64,000 nt of DNA from assembly GCA_020137815.1 (NCBI GenBank), contig CM035354.1, positions 2,614,342 to 2,678,341 on the forward strand, given 5' to 3'. The notes under the pieces were generated by a model. The model saw only the letters and a program-made list of their open reading frames with translations, was not told where the DNA came from and did no database searches. Positions 21,236-63,282 of this stretch are shown here, in pieces (within the stretch, counting starts at the first letter, position 1; each line of letters starts with the position of its first letter). The DNA comes from Hormiphora californensis (Eukaryota > Ctenophora > Tentaculata > Cydippida > Pleurobrachiidae). Position numbers and translations under genes: made by a program.

Positions 21236-21373
21236 CAGTCGGACCCCGATTTAGGGACACCTTCGGGGGAAAGGCTCTTGTCCACTAAATCGGGGTGTCC
21301 ACTAAATCGGGGTCAAATAAGGTTAATTTCCTATATCGGGGGAAAAAATCCTGTCCCTAAATCGGGGTGCCAC
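21236..21373. mobile_element. Pogo-like MITE (CAGTCGGACCCCGATTTA), left end complete
   Basis: Begins CAGTCGGACCCCGATTTAGG and carries CCACTAAATCGGGGTGTCC and the CCTATATCGGGGG segment. The right end stops at GGGGTGCCACTAAT without TCCGACTG, so it is truncated. Confidence 0.7.
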
Positions 21374-21583
21374 TAATATACTATTAGTTGATTTACTGAT
21401 TTTCTTATAAATCAAAAGTTGAACTTTGGCATACATTGTCGCTAAAACTTTATCCAACTTTAACACTTCTGACATTTCTCGCGTGTCTTTAGTTCCTCTG
21501 TTATACACTGCTATTTCTCCCTTCTGAAGTACCACACAAGTACCACACTACTGTTAATCCCGACAAAGAACTCTCAGTCACTT

Positions 21584-22160
21584 TTCTCTCTCTCTCTCTC
21601 TCGCTATATTAATAAATAAAAGGTTCTGATTGGAATCGGGGAAAAGTAATATTTTTTGATATTTCTGGTTGCTATTACTTCAGTCTTCAACCAAATTTTT
21701 CCAGTAGTACAGCTGTCCTGTCCTGTTTTTCTCTCTTGTTCTGTTGTTATACTACCGGGTAGTATAGTTGCAATATATATGTTCCGTACAAGGGTGGTGA
21801 GCTGCAACAATGGGTGATTATCGGGTACAGTCCCGGCCACGTGTCCAACAAGTGAGCACGTGTAGGATACCCCGACTCACCAATAGGGAGAGTGAGAGAG
21901 AGAGAGAGAGTGAGAGAGAGAAGAGAGTAGAGAGAGAGAGAGAGAGAGAGCGAGAAAAGAGAGGATAGAGAGAGGAGATAGAGAAGTGTCGGAGAGATAG
22001 AGTAAGAGAGAGAGAGAGAGAAGAAGACGAGAGAGAGACGAGACGAGAAGAGCGATACGCTACTAGAGAGCTCTGCTCTCGATCTCGCCTATCTCTCTCT
22101 CTTCTCTCTCTCTACTATCTACCCTCTCGGCTCTCTCTCGAGTCGCTTTGTCTCTTTCTT
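21584..22160. repeat. CT/GA-rich low-complexity region
   Basis: Short CT tract at about 21584-21604, then a broken GA tract at 21890-22060 and a complementary CT tract to about 22140. The two halves can base-pair loosely. No gene seen; the open frames are low-complexity. Confidence 0.7.
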
Positions 22161-22943
22161 CTGATATGCAGTCGACAGGCGAGAGCCCCTCTCAATGGTG
22201 AGGTAATGAACAGCTCTCTTCCCTCCAGCTCCTCTAGTGAGAGAGAGTTGTATACATTATGGTTGTGTATTATATATCCACTGCAGGGACCGGTGCTCGT
22301 GTACTCAGTGCTAGCGCTGACACTAATACTCTGTGCTCTCTGTAATCTGTCCCTTCTTAGAGTTATATCTTATTGTTTCATCCCGGATCTGTCTCTTGTC
22401 TATCTGTATAGTAGTTGTATGTTCGTCTAGAGCTCGATATTGTTTCCCACTACTCTTGGCTTCACATGATCTAGGCCCTTTGAAATCACCTTCTATAACT
22501 GAGCTTGCCACGTATGAATACAAATATATGTATTGCCAGATACAATAGGTATCATGACAGGTATTCACTAGATTGGCACATTGCCAACTACTAGCAGTGT
22601 TCTAGAGAAGAAGGGATATATAATGTCAAGAGAAGAAGGGATGTTGGTTAATAGACACGTTATGCGGTTCTAGTTGTCTCTGTTCACATCGGTGATCCCT
22701 CTGTCGCTATCTCTCTGTCTCCGTTGATCCCTCTGTCGCTATCTCTCTGTCTCCGTTGATCCCTCTGTCGCTATTTCTCTCTCAATAGAGCGTGATAAAG
22801 AGGCCCGTTATTGTGAGAATAGCTATGTGTCTCTTACTACTACGTGCTATACTACTAATAACACACTGTAATATCCCTCTCTCGATGGAGTTCCTTTATT
22901 CTCTGGAACATAGTTGAATCGCTTGGTGTGTTGAACACGGGAT

Positions 22944-23217
22944 AGTATCTCTAGTAGGATAGTATCTCTAGTAGGATAGTATCTCTAGTAGGATATAGTA
23001 TCTCTAGTAGGATAGTATCTCTAGTAGGATAGTATCTCTAGTAGGATAGTATCTCTAGTAGGATAGTATCTCTAGTAGGATAGTATCTCTAGTAGGATAG
23101 TATCTCTAGTAGGATAGTATCTCTAGTAGGATATTATCTCTAGTAGGATAGTATCTCTAGTAGGATAGTATCTCTAGTAGGATAGTATCTCTAGTAGGAT
23201 AGTATCTCTAGTAGGAT
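22944..23217. repeat. 17-bp minisatellite (ATAGTATCTCTAGTAGG)n
   Basis: About 16 copies, nearly homogeneous apart from one GGATATAG and one GGATATTAT variant. The tract is AG-rich after a CTCT run and lies within otherwise unannotated sequence. Confidence 0.92.
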
Positions 23218-55082
<31,865 letters not shown>

Positions 55083-56105
55083 GTAAGGAATGTATGGATA
55101 GTTCGCTATATGCCCCTTGCTGGCACCATGATTATCCCCCCCCCCCCCCCGCTGGCACGCGTTTCGGGAGTTGTCTGTATGGGTATGTCTGTCTAAATAA
55201 ATTCATGTTTGTTCCGGCTTTCTAAGGATCTAAATTTTGGTGGAATGAGGCAATAAAGACACAGATGGTTAAAATTCGAAATAAATTAATCCGAAATAAA
55301 TTAGACACTGTCATGTTGTGTTTGGAGGGGTATAACAGAAGACACATAAAATACACCAATCAAATAGAGTCTGGGAATGTGCTGACATTGCACGTCTGAA
55401 CAATGTACTAAATACAATTGTGCTATATATTCAGTTAACATAGCACAATTGTATTTGTCAAATAAAATCTCTCTCTGCACTACAGCTTTCACCCGTTCAT
55501 ATTCAAAAACTGACTTTGCTAAGCCTTCTCTAGCGTATAAAAAGTTGTCTCATTATAGAGTAAACGCGGTTGGCTACCAGGAGAGTGGGGCTTTTAGCTC
55601 TCCTATCCCGAACCGGATACAAATAGATAGACGTGGTTTCGTGGCCGGGAAAAGATATGTAGAAAAATACAAATAAATGAGTATATATCTTTGCCCTAAC
55701 TTTTGTGAAATGTCTACCGAACGAACTGACTAAAACCCGATATAAAAACTAGGCGCCAAATCTAAGATCATGCTCCTGGGTTGGGAGAAATGAATGAATG
55801 ACGCCGCGCTCACGCTCGCCGCTAAAATGCAGTGCAGAGTCATGAATGCAGCGTCATCCATACACCATCCCCCCACCCCTAATTGTGATCGTGGAGCACG
55901 ATCAAACGAGAAAACCCAGAGAGAAAACTAGGCCAGCCAAAATAAATACACACTGAAAACTGGAAACCCTTCCTTACCTAATTGGAGACCACTAATAAAT
56001 ATAACACACTAAAAAAAATAAGTTACTAGAATCACACGGCCACGGTATTATAAATTATAAAACAAAATGAAGCCTTAAAAATGTAAAAATGTGCCCTGGA
56101 CAAAA
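55083..56105. other. Sequence after the last resolved spectrin-gene exon
   Basis: A C run at 55137-55150 and an imperfect hairpin around CAATTGTGCTATATATTCAG / AGCACAATTGTA (55410-55455). No poly(A) signal was assigned, and no later exon of the gene was found before the window's next genes on the opposite strand. Confidence 0.4.
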
Positions 56106-56107
56106 TA

Positions 56108-56861
56108 GGGTAAGCTGGGGTGAAATGGCCCGCGGGGTAAAGTGGCCCATGTATGGGGCAAAGTGGCCCTAGTTATTACATGTGGTCACGTGACTTTTTC
56201 TCCAGCGGAGACCTGCTCGTTCTGTTCCGAATTTTCGCTTTAAAACTGCTGTCATTTCTGTTTGGGTTGGCCGATTTTAATTTTGCAAAAACTGCCAGTT
56301 AGGCTTTATAATTCTCTAAAACGTGGTATAAAAATTTTTGAAGAAATTGGCATTTTTGTTGTCTTAATTGTCAATTTTGTGAAATCGGGGCAAATATGGC
56401 CCACTCTCCGGGGCAAAATGGTCCGGTCTGGGGCAAAGTGGCCCACCTCTAGTACCAATGAAATGGCGCCTGCAATACCACGTGATATTGGAATGCACAA
56501 AAATGTAGTACAGATGATCAAATTAGGGGCAAAGTGGCCCATGTTCCGGTGCAGAACATGGGCCACTTTGCCCCTAGTTTGATCGTTTCGTCTAACAACA
56601 CCAGGCACGTGATAAAATCGAGCAATGCTATTGGCTTGGGCCACTTTGCCCCGGTGCAAATTTTCCAAAAAACGCCTCACCAAATTATTTGAATTGATTA
56701 ATTAACCCATTAAATAAAACTTGTAGATATTAAAATTTAGCTCGGCTGAAAGGAAAAGGTTTCATTGGATAGCCTATATAATTTTTTTCTTCCTGCTGTA
56801 TAAATTGCGTATTTTAGAACCTAAAACGTTAAAAGTGGGCCACTTTTACCCCAGCTTACCC
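56108..56861. mobile_element. 754-bp TA-flanked element with GGGGCAAAGTGGCCCA repeats
   Basis: Ends GGGTAAGCTGGGGTGAAATG / TTTTACCCCAGCTTACCC next to TA. At least six internal GGGCAAARTGGYCCA motifs in both orientations, including a perfect central palindrome around GTTCCGGTGCAGAAC (about 56525-56578). No transposase. Confidence 0.85.
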
Positions 56862-56954
56862 TACAACAAATAAATAAATTCCTAAAAAGCCAAAAATAAA
56901 AAACGATCAGACCACCTAATAAAATTACAGTTTATAAAATTGAGAGTCTACACT

Positions 56955-58874
56955 CTACTGTCTCTGGTAGGCCGGGTGCCCGCACTCCTCCAGGAACACT
57001 TCCAGCAGTAGCACACGTCTACACAACTCCAGGAGTTCTGCGAGGTCCTGGTGGTTGGGCCTCCTCCTCGCCACAATTGTGATCCTCTCCCGTGACACCA
57101 GGTTGCTGAGGGAGCAGATCCTCTCCTTGATCCTCTTTGCTGGCCTGTGTCTCTTCTTGTCAGAGGTCTCCTCTCCGTGTGGGATGCGGGGGACCAGTAG
57201 CTCTGGGTCACCCCTCTTCACCAACTCATCTAAGTGTTGGGTCGCCCACTGGGTCAGCTCCACACTACATTCCTCGACGGCCGCGACCAGTCGAGTGTAG
57301 GTGTCCTGAAATGAGGCACCTCCCCGTGTACTCTCTCGGAGTTCCTCGAATCTTCTTCTTCTCTCCTCGAGTGTCTCCACGGGTCGGGTAGGGAAGAATC
57401 CCCGTGTATCCCACCGGGTCCACTCATAGGTAGATAGTCTGTGCTCGGGGAGTTCTGGTAAACAATCCCCTTGCTCGACAAACACCTGTGGTTGCTTGAC
57501 GTGCTCCTTAGCCAGCTCTTCTTTCTGCTTCTCTATGATCCTCTGGATTCTCTCCTTCTCTTTCTGGACAGTCTCATCCGAGTGCCTTGCCAGAATCGCC
57601 CTCTTTTCTTCTCTTCTTTTCTCTATCTTCTTTTTCGCCTCCTCATATTCGGCCTCAATTTCTTGGGCGGTCCAATAACCTCTTGCTGGAACCTTCTCCT
57701 CCTGTTCTTCTTCATCTTTCTTCTGTCTTTCCTTCCCCTTCTTTCTGGCGTCATCTTTCTTCTTTCTCTCTCGCTCTTCTTCCTCCTCTTTCTTCTTCTT
57801 CTCGCGGGCTTCATCCTCTTTCTTTCTTTTCAGGCGGGCTTCATCCTCTCTCTTCTTCTTCAGCCGGGCTTCATCCTCTCTCTTCTTCTTCAATCGGGCC
57901 TCCTCCTGCTTCCTCTGCTCTTCCTCTCTCCTTGCACGTTTCAGCTCCATACCCTGTCGCTCCACCTCGGCTACTCTCAACATGTGCTCCCTTTCCTGAT
58001 CTTCCAGGGACTTTGTTATGGGAGATTGGGCGATCTTCCGTCTCTTCTCCTCTGACTTGGAGGGCCCAGATCTGTCCGACTGTAAAGAGAGCCTCCTCTG
58101 GATTCGCCGGTCTCCACAGCTCCGGCAGGTCTCCCTTTTTTCCCAATTCAGGGATCGGCAACTCGATCTCGCACACCTCCATTCGGACTCGGAGGCCCGG
58201 TTGTTCTTCTTGAAGGCGGGAACTTTGAGTGTGGCGGGCTTTCCCTCTGCTAGTCCACGCTCATACTCTGCTCTCAGGAAGTCCACGTGTTCGTCGTCTG
58301 CCTTCTTCGACTTTGCCTTTGCTTCTCTCTTCATCTCTAGCTGCTCCTTCGTGGGTTTGGGAACCACAACTTGGGACTGCATCCTGATGTCCTGAGAAGC
58401 AAATTCAGGGGTTCTCACCGGGCTCCACCTCTTACTCTTCACTTCGGGACTCATGGCCCCTGGGTTTGGAGTTTTCACCGGGCTCCACCTCTTACTCTTC
58501 ACTTCGGGACTCATGGCCCCTGGGTTTGGAGTTTTCACCTTCGCATCAGGACTCGGGGCCCATGATGCTGGGGTGGTGTCCATTTTCAACAGGTCGTACT
58601 CGTCTTCCGACGCGACCTGTACGGTGGGCTCCGCTGCTGAGGTGATCGGAACGAAGAAATCGTGGTGACCTCCTGCAGGTGATGCTACAGCAGAGCTGGA
58701 CCTCATCGAGATTTTCGGGGTCGGAGGAGCCCTTCCCCTTGGCACTAATCCCACGTGGGTGCTCTCCTCGTAGCGGAGGTCATCACATCTATCTTTCTCA
58801 CAGGGCATTGCACCCCCACAGTTTTGACAAGTCGTCTTGTCAACGCTGTTCCTCTTCTTCTTCTTTTTGTCCAT
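56955..58874 (-). CDS. 639-aa intronless ORF with RanBP2-type zinc finger and long charged coiled coil
   Basis: The largest open frame in the window, from ATG 58874 to a stop at 56955. The N terminus has MDKKKKKRN, then Cys-rich CQNCGGAMPCEKDRC (16-30). A 19-residue unit (TPNPGAMSPEVKSKRWSPV) is duplicated in tandem at about 115-153. Residues 231-253 (WRCARSSCRSLNWEKRETC then RSC) fit the RanBP2 zinc finger W-x-C-x4-C-x3-N-x6-C-x2-C. About 275-480 is a Lys/Glu/Arg coiled coil with tandem ARLKKKREDE units. The last 120 residues look folded (YTRLVAAVEECSVELTQWAT ... LLELCRRVLLLEVFLEECGH). RanBP2 fingers bind RNA or ubiquitin. Function unknown. The lack of introns and a nearby integrase on the same strand leave open a transposon-borne ORF; a host single-exon gene is equally possible. 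Confidence 0.7.
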   Translation of the reverse strand: MDKKKKKRNSVDKTTCQNCGGAMPCEKDRCDDLRYEESTHVGLVPRGRAPPTPKISMRSSSAVASPAGGHHDFFVPITSAAEPTVQVASEDEYDLLKMDTTPASWAPSPDAKVKTPNPGAMSPEVKSKRWSPVKTPNPGAMSPEVKSKRWSPVRTPEFASQDIRMQSQVVVPKPTKEQLEMKREAKAKSKKADDEHVDFLRAEYERGLAEGKPATLKVPAFKKNNRASESEWRCARSSCRSLNWEKRETCRSCGDRRIQRRLSLQSDRSGPSKSEEKRRKIAQSPITKSLEDQEREHMLRVAEVERQGMELKRARREEEQRKQEEARLKKKREDEARLKKKREDEARLKRKKEDEAREKKKKEEEEERERKKKDDARKKGKERQKKDEEEQEEKVPARGYWTAQEIEAEYEEAKKKIEKRREEKRAILARHSDETVQKEKERIQRIIEKQKEELAKEHVKQPQVFVEQGDCLPELPEHRLSTYEWTRWDTRGFFPTRPVETLEERRRRFEELRESTRGGASFQDTYTRLVAAVEECSVELTQWATQHLDELVKRGDPELLVPRIPHGEETSDKKRHRPAKRIKERICSLSNLVSRERITIVARRRPNHQDLAELLELCRRVLLLEVFLEECGHPAYQRQ

Positions 58875-59900
58875 CGACGACTATAAGGGGCGGGTGTGAT
58901 GTGTTAGAAAATATTTGGTAAAATATCATTCCTACATTCCAATCAGAGGTATTCAAACAGTATATAAGTGTACTGAAAGGTCAATAATAACACAATCAAT
59001 TACAATTATATCTGATATAACAATATTTCGAAACAAGTCAGAGTATCTTCACTATATAGGAAAAGATATACGTGTTGTGTCAATTTATTGACTTCAGCCC
59101 CTCTTTGTCATCATCTCCCCGTCTGAAGAATAGAGACCGAGAATGGAAGAGAAGATTGGCGTCTTCTCTACCCTCGTAATTGTAGCTCCGAGGTAGTTGG
59201 GTTTATTGCAATTGACTCAAATTGACCCGTTACTTGACATATCATTGACCCGAGTGATGATTGCAGCTGGCGCCGTTATGTCCCATCCGCGGCGTAAAAA
59301 TGTCGTCCCCAACTGCTGAAACTGCATGCTCCCATTTTCAACGCGCTCATGCAGCTAGTCGTACTAGATGCATTCCACATTCCTGTGACATGTGTCGGGA
59401 CAGGAATTTTCTCAGCCGCCGACCCACAAAATGTTGTACGTACATCGGTTCACCGAGAATTCTCTCTCACAGCTGGAATATTAATCCACAACATGTGAGA
59501 AAATGAGAGTTGACGAGGTTGACTCAGAATTGACACACTTGATCTGAAAACGCCAGAGAGAATAGACTGGAGTCTATCTGCAGATGTAGGGGTCCTGGTA
59601 AATTTGACCGGATGTCAGTTGACGTTGAAACATTGATAAAGACTGGTACTGGGAGAATGGTGTCAATATAGGTGTCGGCTTGGTAATATTTCATGTTCTT
59701 GATTTCCCTCCCCTGCACTTGTCTCTCTTGCTAGTTCTGTATATGTTGTTGCGAACATGTCCCACCTGTGGCATGCTAGAAGGTAGAAAGGAATGTTATC
59801 AAACCGACAGACAAACATGTGCTATATTAACCAGGTCGCTGTAGTACAGAAAGATGATTCTCTCACAAATCTCACAGGGGGTTGGGCCGCAACTGTGAAA
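58875..59900. other. Region between the zinc-finger ORF and the inserted element
   Basis: Presumed upstream region of the 58874 ORF. Short frames at 59261 (+) and 59718 (-) have no recognisable content. Confidence 0.4.
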
Positions 59901-61193
59901 TTGTTGTTGTTGTTGTATGCGCCTCCGCTTCCAATCCTCTACTTGTGATTTTATCCCGTCCGGCAGCCAGTTCCTCACGCCCGAGAAGGACGGAGCTCAG
60001 GTTCCAGAGTTTCCTCTTTCCCCCGGGAGAGTTTTCTTCCTCCGTCTTATGTCCATGGTTTTGGAGATAAGGGTGGAATCGTCTCCCATAACTATCTTAA
60101 CAGGTCCCATGAAGAGGACCGCACCAGCACTGTTTTCACATTGTGCCAGTCTCGGATATCTCCAGCGACCCTTGGTGAGTGGCATCTCAGCATTGATCGC
60201 TCTAGATGTGGCCTTGGCTAGGACAATTCGGACGCTCCATTGACTATGGCACCTTTGTAGATTTTGCGCTGCCAACCTCTGATTTGTAATCAGTACTCCA
60301 TGTGGGTTCATGGAACATCACTTTTTGTTCGTGATGCAGATGCAGCGTCCGGCCGTTCATGGGGTAGTTAGGGCAGGTTCCTTCCCAATTAACGGAACTC
60401 TGGCGTGTGAAATGTTTAGTGGGTTAGGTATCTATGTGCGTCACTCATAGAAATTTGTTTTGTAGCATGGGATAGTGGTTTGTTCTGTTTGTTGATCAGG
60501 TTTTTGTGGAGGCTTGTTTGTTAGTAGAGAGTGATGATGTTGGTTTGTTACCTTCATCGTTTGGGGGGTAATCGCCATTTGGGAATATCCTACGCTTCTC
60601 ATGGACTTTTGAAGAAGCGTAGGTAGTAGCGAGGCTACTGGTTAGTGTAGTTTCTCCCTGTTGGGCTACGGAAACACCCCTTGAGTTTATCTCGACCTCG
60701 GCGTGGGAATTTTGCCGAGTGTCGGTGGTAGCTAACCAGTTATGACCTAGCTTGTTAGACCTTTTATACCTGTCCAGAGGCTAGGTGGACAGAAGGTAGA
60801 GGTGGGCCAGTTGAGATTAGACCTCCTCCAGCCTGGACTTTTGCTGGAGGACGGGTTTTGGCCGGTATTTAGCCATCTACTTTGGCCCAGTGCACAAGGC
60901 TGGGGAGATGGTGTAATACCGGCCGGGGGTATCTCTATTCAGAGAGAGATGAGTCATGAGCGGATTAGAGAAAGGAAGAGAGAAAAACACACCACCCAAG
61001 GAGGGCAGCTCTGTTTCCTTGGAGTGGTATGTGAGATGCTCCAGGCAGTTCAAGAGCTTCATGGTTTACCCCGGGGTATGCCGGGTCACCCCTGAAGATT
61101 CCCTGCCTGGTCTGTAGGACACTATTGCTATCTAAAAAAATAGACATTAGCCGCGGCCTGCATCTCAAGGGCGTGGGAAGGAATCTCACCCTC
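59901..61193 (-). mobile_element. Retroelement-like insertion with 14-bp TSD and (CAA)n end
   Basis: Direct repeats CCGCAACTGTGAAA occur at 59887-59900 and 61194-61207. The interval starts with (TTG)n, that is a (CAA)n tail on the minus strand, as in some LINEs and SINEs. The body is GC-rich and contains several stem-forming pairs, for example CCTCCTCCAGC / GCTGGAGG near 60830 and GGCCGGTATT / AATACCGGCC near 60860-60925. The minus-strand frame at 60311-59997 is unrecognised. No reverse transcriptase is visible. Confidence 0.55.
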
Positions 61194-61245
61194 CCGCAAC
61201 TGTGAAAAATAATAAATCGAAAATGGTCGGCCAAAAGTTGACACA

Positions 61246-62853
61246 CTATCTTCTTCCAGCTCTAGTCACACGGCTGATCACCTTGGCAATTCTTCTCCTT
61301 AATCTCCCCGCCCACAAAGATCCACCTCTTTCCGGCTCGGTGGTCGGAAAAGAAGTGATCTCGTGTGAAACGTCAGGAACAGGTAGGGAAACAGGGGTTG
61401 GTTCTATCTCCCCTGTATCTGATGTTGACGCGGTGATAGGAGTAGGAATGACTGGTACAGTATCAGGCTCAATAATCACAATCTCTCTCGCCTGATTCTG
61501 TTCTGCAATCTCCGTCTTCCGGAACAGCTTCAACTTGGAGATGTTGACCACCTTATCTTCTTTCTCGTTCTCTGACATCTTGATGACGTATAAATAAGGG
61601 TTCATCACTTTCTTCACTGCGACTGGACCAAACCATCTAGCAGAGAACTTGTGTGCTGGACAGTTGATTTTAACAAACACCTGATCTCCGACCGAGTATC
61701 CTGGATCATAGCACTTCTTATCATATGACTTCTTTGCATATCCCCAGTCAGTTTCCATGTTCTTTCTAACTCGCCTGGAGATGTCACGTAGTTCTTTGGA
61801 GCTCCTATATACCTCAGCTGGAATATTCTGCTCCCTGTTCTGCTCGGCGTGTTTATCTCGGTCTAATATGAGAATCTCAGGAACGTTCAATTCACGACCA
61901 TACACCAATCTGTTTGCTGTATACCCTGTTCTCCTGTTTTTTAGGCAATTCAGAACGAAGGACACCTTGGCAAGATGAAGATCCCAGTTGTGAGGGCTCG
62001 TCTGATGTAGTGTTGCTCTCAAGACGGTGTTGGTGCGCTTGTTGTTCATCTCCGCTCTAGCTGTGCTGGCCGCTTTATACGCTGTTCCGTATGTTAGCTT
62101 AACACCATGCAGTTCGAAGAATCGTCTAAATGGAGCGCCCCGAAAACCACGGTGGTTGTCGCAAATGATCTCACGAGGCCACCCCATGCGGTATATCCAA
62201 CTTTCCAGGACGGTCTTCCTATTCTCATCACTGGTCTGGGAACCCACAGGTACAGCGATAACATAGTTGGACCAGGCATCCGAGATTGTTAGAATCGCAC
62301 TGTTCCCACGGGAAGTTTTGCTTCTCGACGTTGGTACAATGTGATCTAAAATTATGGCGTCATTGAATTGATGAAACATCATTTTCGCCATCGGAGCTCT
62401 CCCATAGGCACGGGGTTGTTTGTTAGCTCCACAGTTGATACATGCTGCTACAAACTCCTTCACATCACTCTCCATCCCTGGCCAATAATACCACTTCCTC
62501 AAACACAACATTGTATTATCCACTCCTGCATGTCCACACAGTTCGGCATGACATCTGTTCATCACTAACTCCCTCCGATGTTCAGGAACAAGTATCAGCC
62601 ACCTGTCCTCCCCTGTGGATGTGTAATTCCACCTTCTCTGCAGTACTCCGTCTTCCACACGAAGCAAATTGAACTGTTTCCACAAAGACATCAGTTCAGT
62701 AGGGGTCCTGTTAGCTTGCACGACGTCTCGCGAGCCCTGGATCACCCAATTCCTCACTACCAGAAATATATCATCCTCTTTCTGTGCAGTTTCCCACTCT
62801 CTCCAGTCTAATAACTGTCCACCTCCCTCTGGAACCTCCATAATGGCATTCAC
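61246..62853 (-). CDS. Ty3/gypsy-type integrase ORF (pol fragment)
   Basis: A 535-residue frame. Residues 20-100 resemble the RNase H-integrase linker. The HHCC zinc site is His102, His108, Cys138 and Cys141 (CINCGANK). The catalytic triad is Asp170 (ILDHI), Asp232 (CDNHRGF) and Glu268 (ARAEMNNKR), with the D35E spacing of retroviral and Ty3 integrases. A GPY/F-like module follows (SARWFGPVAVKKVMNPYLYV, about 415-435). Retroelement integrases insert cDNA into the genome. The frame extends past Met to about 62950, where a 13-bp minisatellite replaces the expected RNase H and reverse transcriptase, so the element is truncated or rearranged. No LTRs were identified. The integrase itself shows no frameshift, so the copy is young or has been retained. 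Confidence 0.85.
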   Translation of the reverse strand: MNAIMEVPEGGGQLLDWREWETAQKEDDIFLVVRNWVIQGSRDVVQANRTPTELMSLWKQFNLLRVEDGVLQRRWNYTSTGEDRWLILVPEHRRELVMNRCHAELCGHAGVDNTMLCLRKWYYWPGMESDVKEFVAACINCGANKQPRAYGRAPMAKMMFHQFNDAIILDHIVPTSRSKTSRGNSAILTISDAWSNYVIAVPVGSQTSDENRKTVLESWIYRMGWPREIICDNHRGFRGAPFRRFFELHGVKLTYGTAYKAASTARAEMNNKRTNTVLRATLHQTSPHNWDLHLAKVSFVLNCLKNRRTGYTANRLVYGRELNVPEILILDRDKHAEQNREQNIPAEVYRSSKELRDISRRVRKNMETDWGYAKKSYDKKCYDPGYSVGDQVFVKINCPAHKFSARWFGPVAVKKVMNPYLYVIKMSENEKEDKVVNISKLKLFRKTEIAEQNQAREIVIIEPDTVPVIPTPITASTSDTGEIEPTPVSLPVPDVSHEITSFPTTEPERGGSLWAGRLRRRIAKVISRVTRAGRR

Positions 62854-62974
62854 CTCCAGAACCTCTGGAACCGTGCTAGCTGATCTGGTGGGACACCAGC
62901 AACTAGGCTCAACGTGATGAATAGTACTGTGATGGACCTCAGGCAGGTGAGTAGAACTTCGCTCCTAATAAAAG

Positions 62975-63137
62975 GCTGCAATAAAAGGCTGCAGAAAAAG
63001 GCTGCAATAAAAGGCTGCAATAAAAGGCTGCAATAAAAGGCTGCAATAAAAGGCTGCAATAAAAGGCTGCAGAAAAAGGCTGCAATAAAAGGCTGCAATA
63101 AAAGGCTGCAATAAAAGGCTGCAATAAAAGGCTGCAA
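62975..63137. repeat. 13-bp minisatellite (AAAAGGCTGCAAT)n
   Basis: About 12 copies with some GCAGA variants, just upstream of the integrase frame. Frames through it read as QPFIAAFYCSLL repeats on the minus strand and are artefacts. Confidence 0.93.
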
Positions 63138-63282
63138 GGGATCACGTATCTAACCAGACTAAAGCGGGGAATAGACCGAATCGTCCTACCCTAATAGTGT
63201 TTCGTATCACGTATCGGCTGTAGAGAGACCGAATCACCCTCCCCTAATTATAGTGATTCGTGTCACGTATCCAACTAGACCA

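Noticed and set aside
22944-23217. Possible CRISPR-like array
   Set aside because: The units are contiguous 17-bp repeats without spacers, in an intron-bearing animal genome: a minisatellite.
57471-58395. Plus-strand ORFs of 100-208 aa opposite the zinc-finger ORF
   Set aside because: Antisense shadows of the 639-aa frame, rich in Leu/Phe/Ser because that frame is Lys/Glu-rich.
62850-63145. ORFs of CSLLLQPFIAAFY repeats
   Set aside because: Translation of a 13-bp minisatellite; no independent coding signal.
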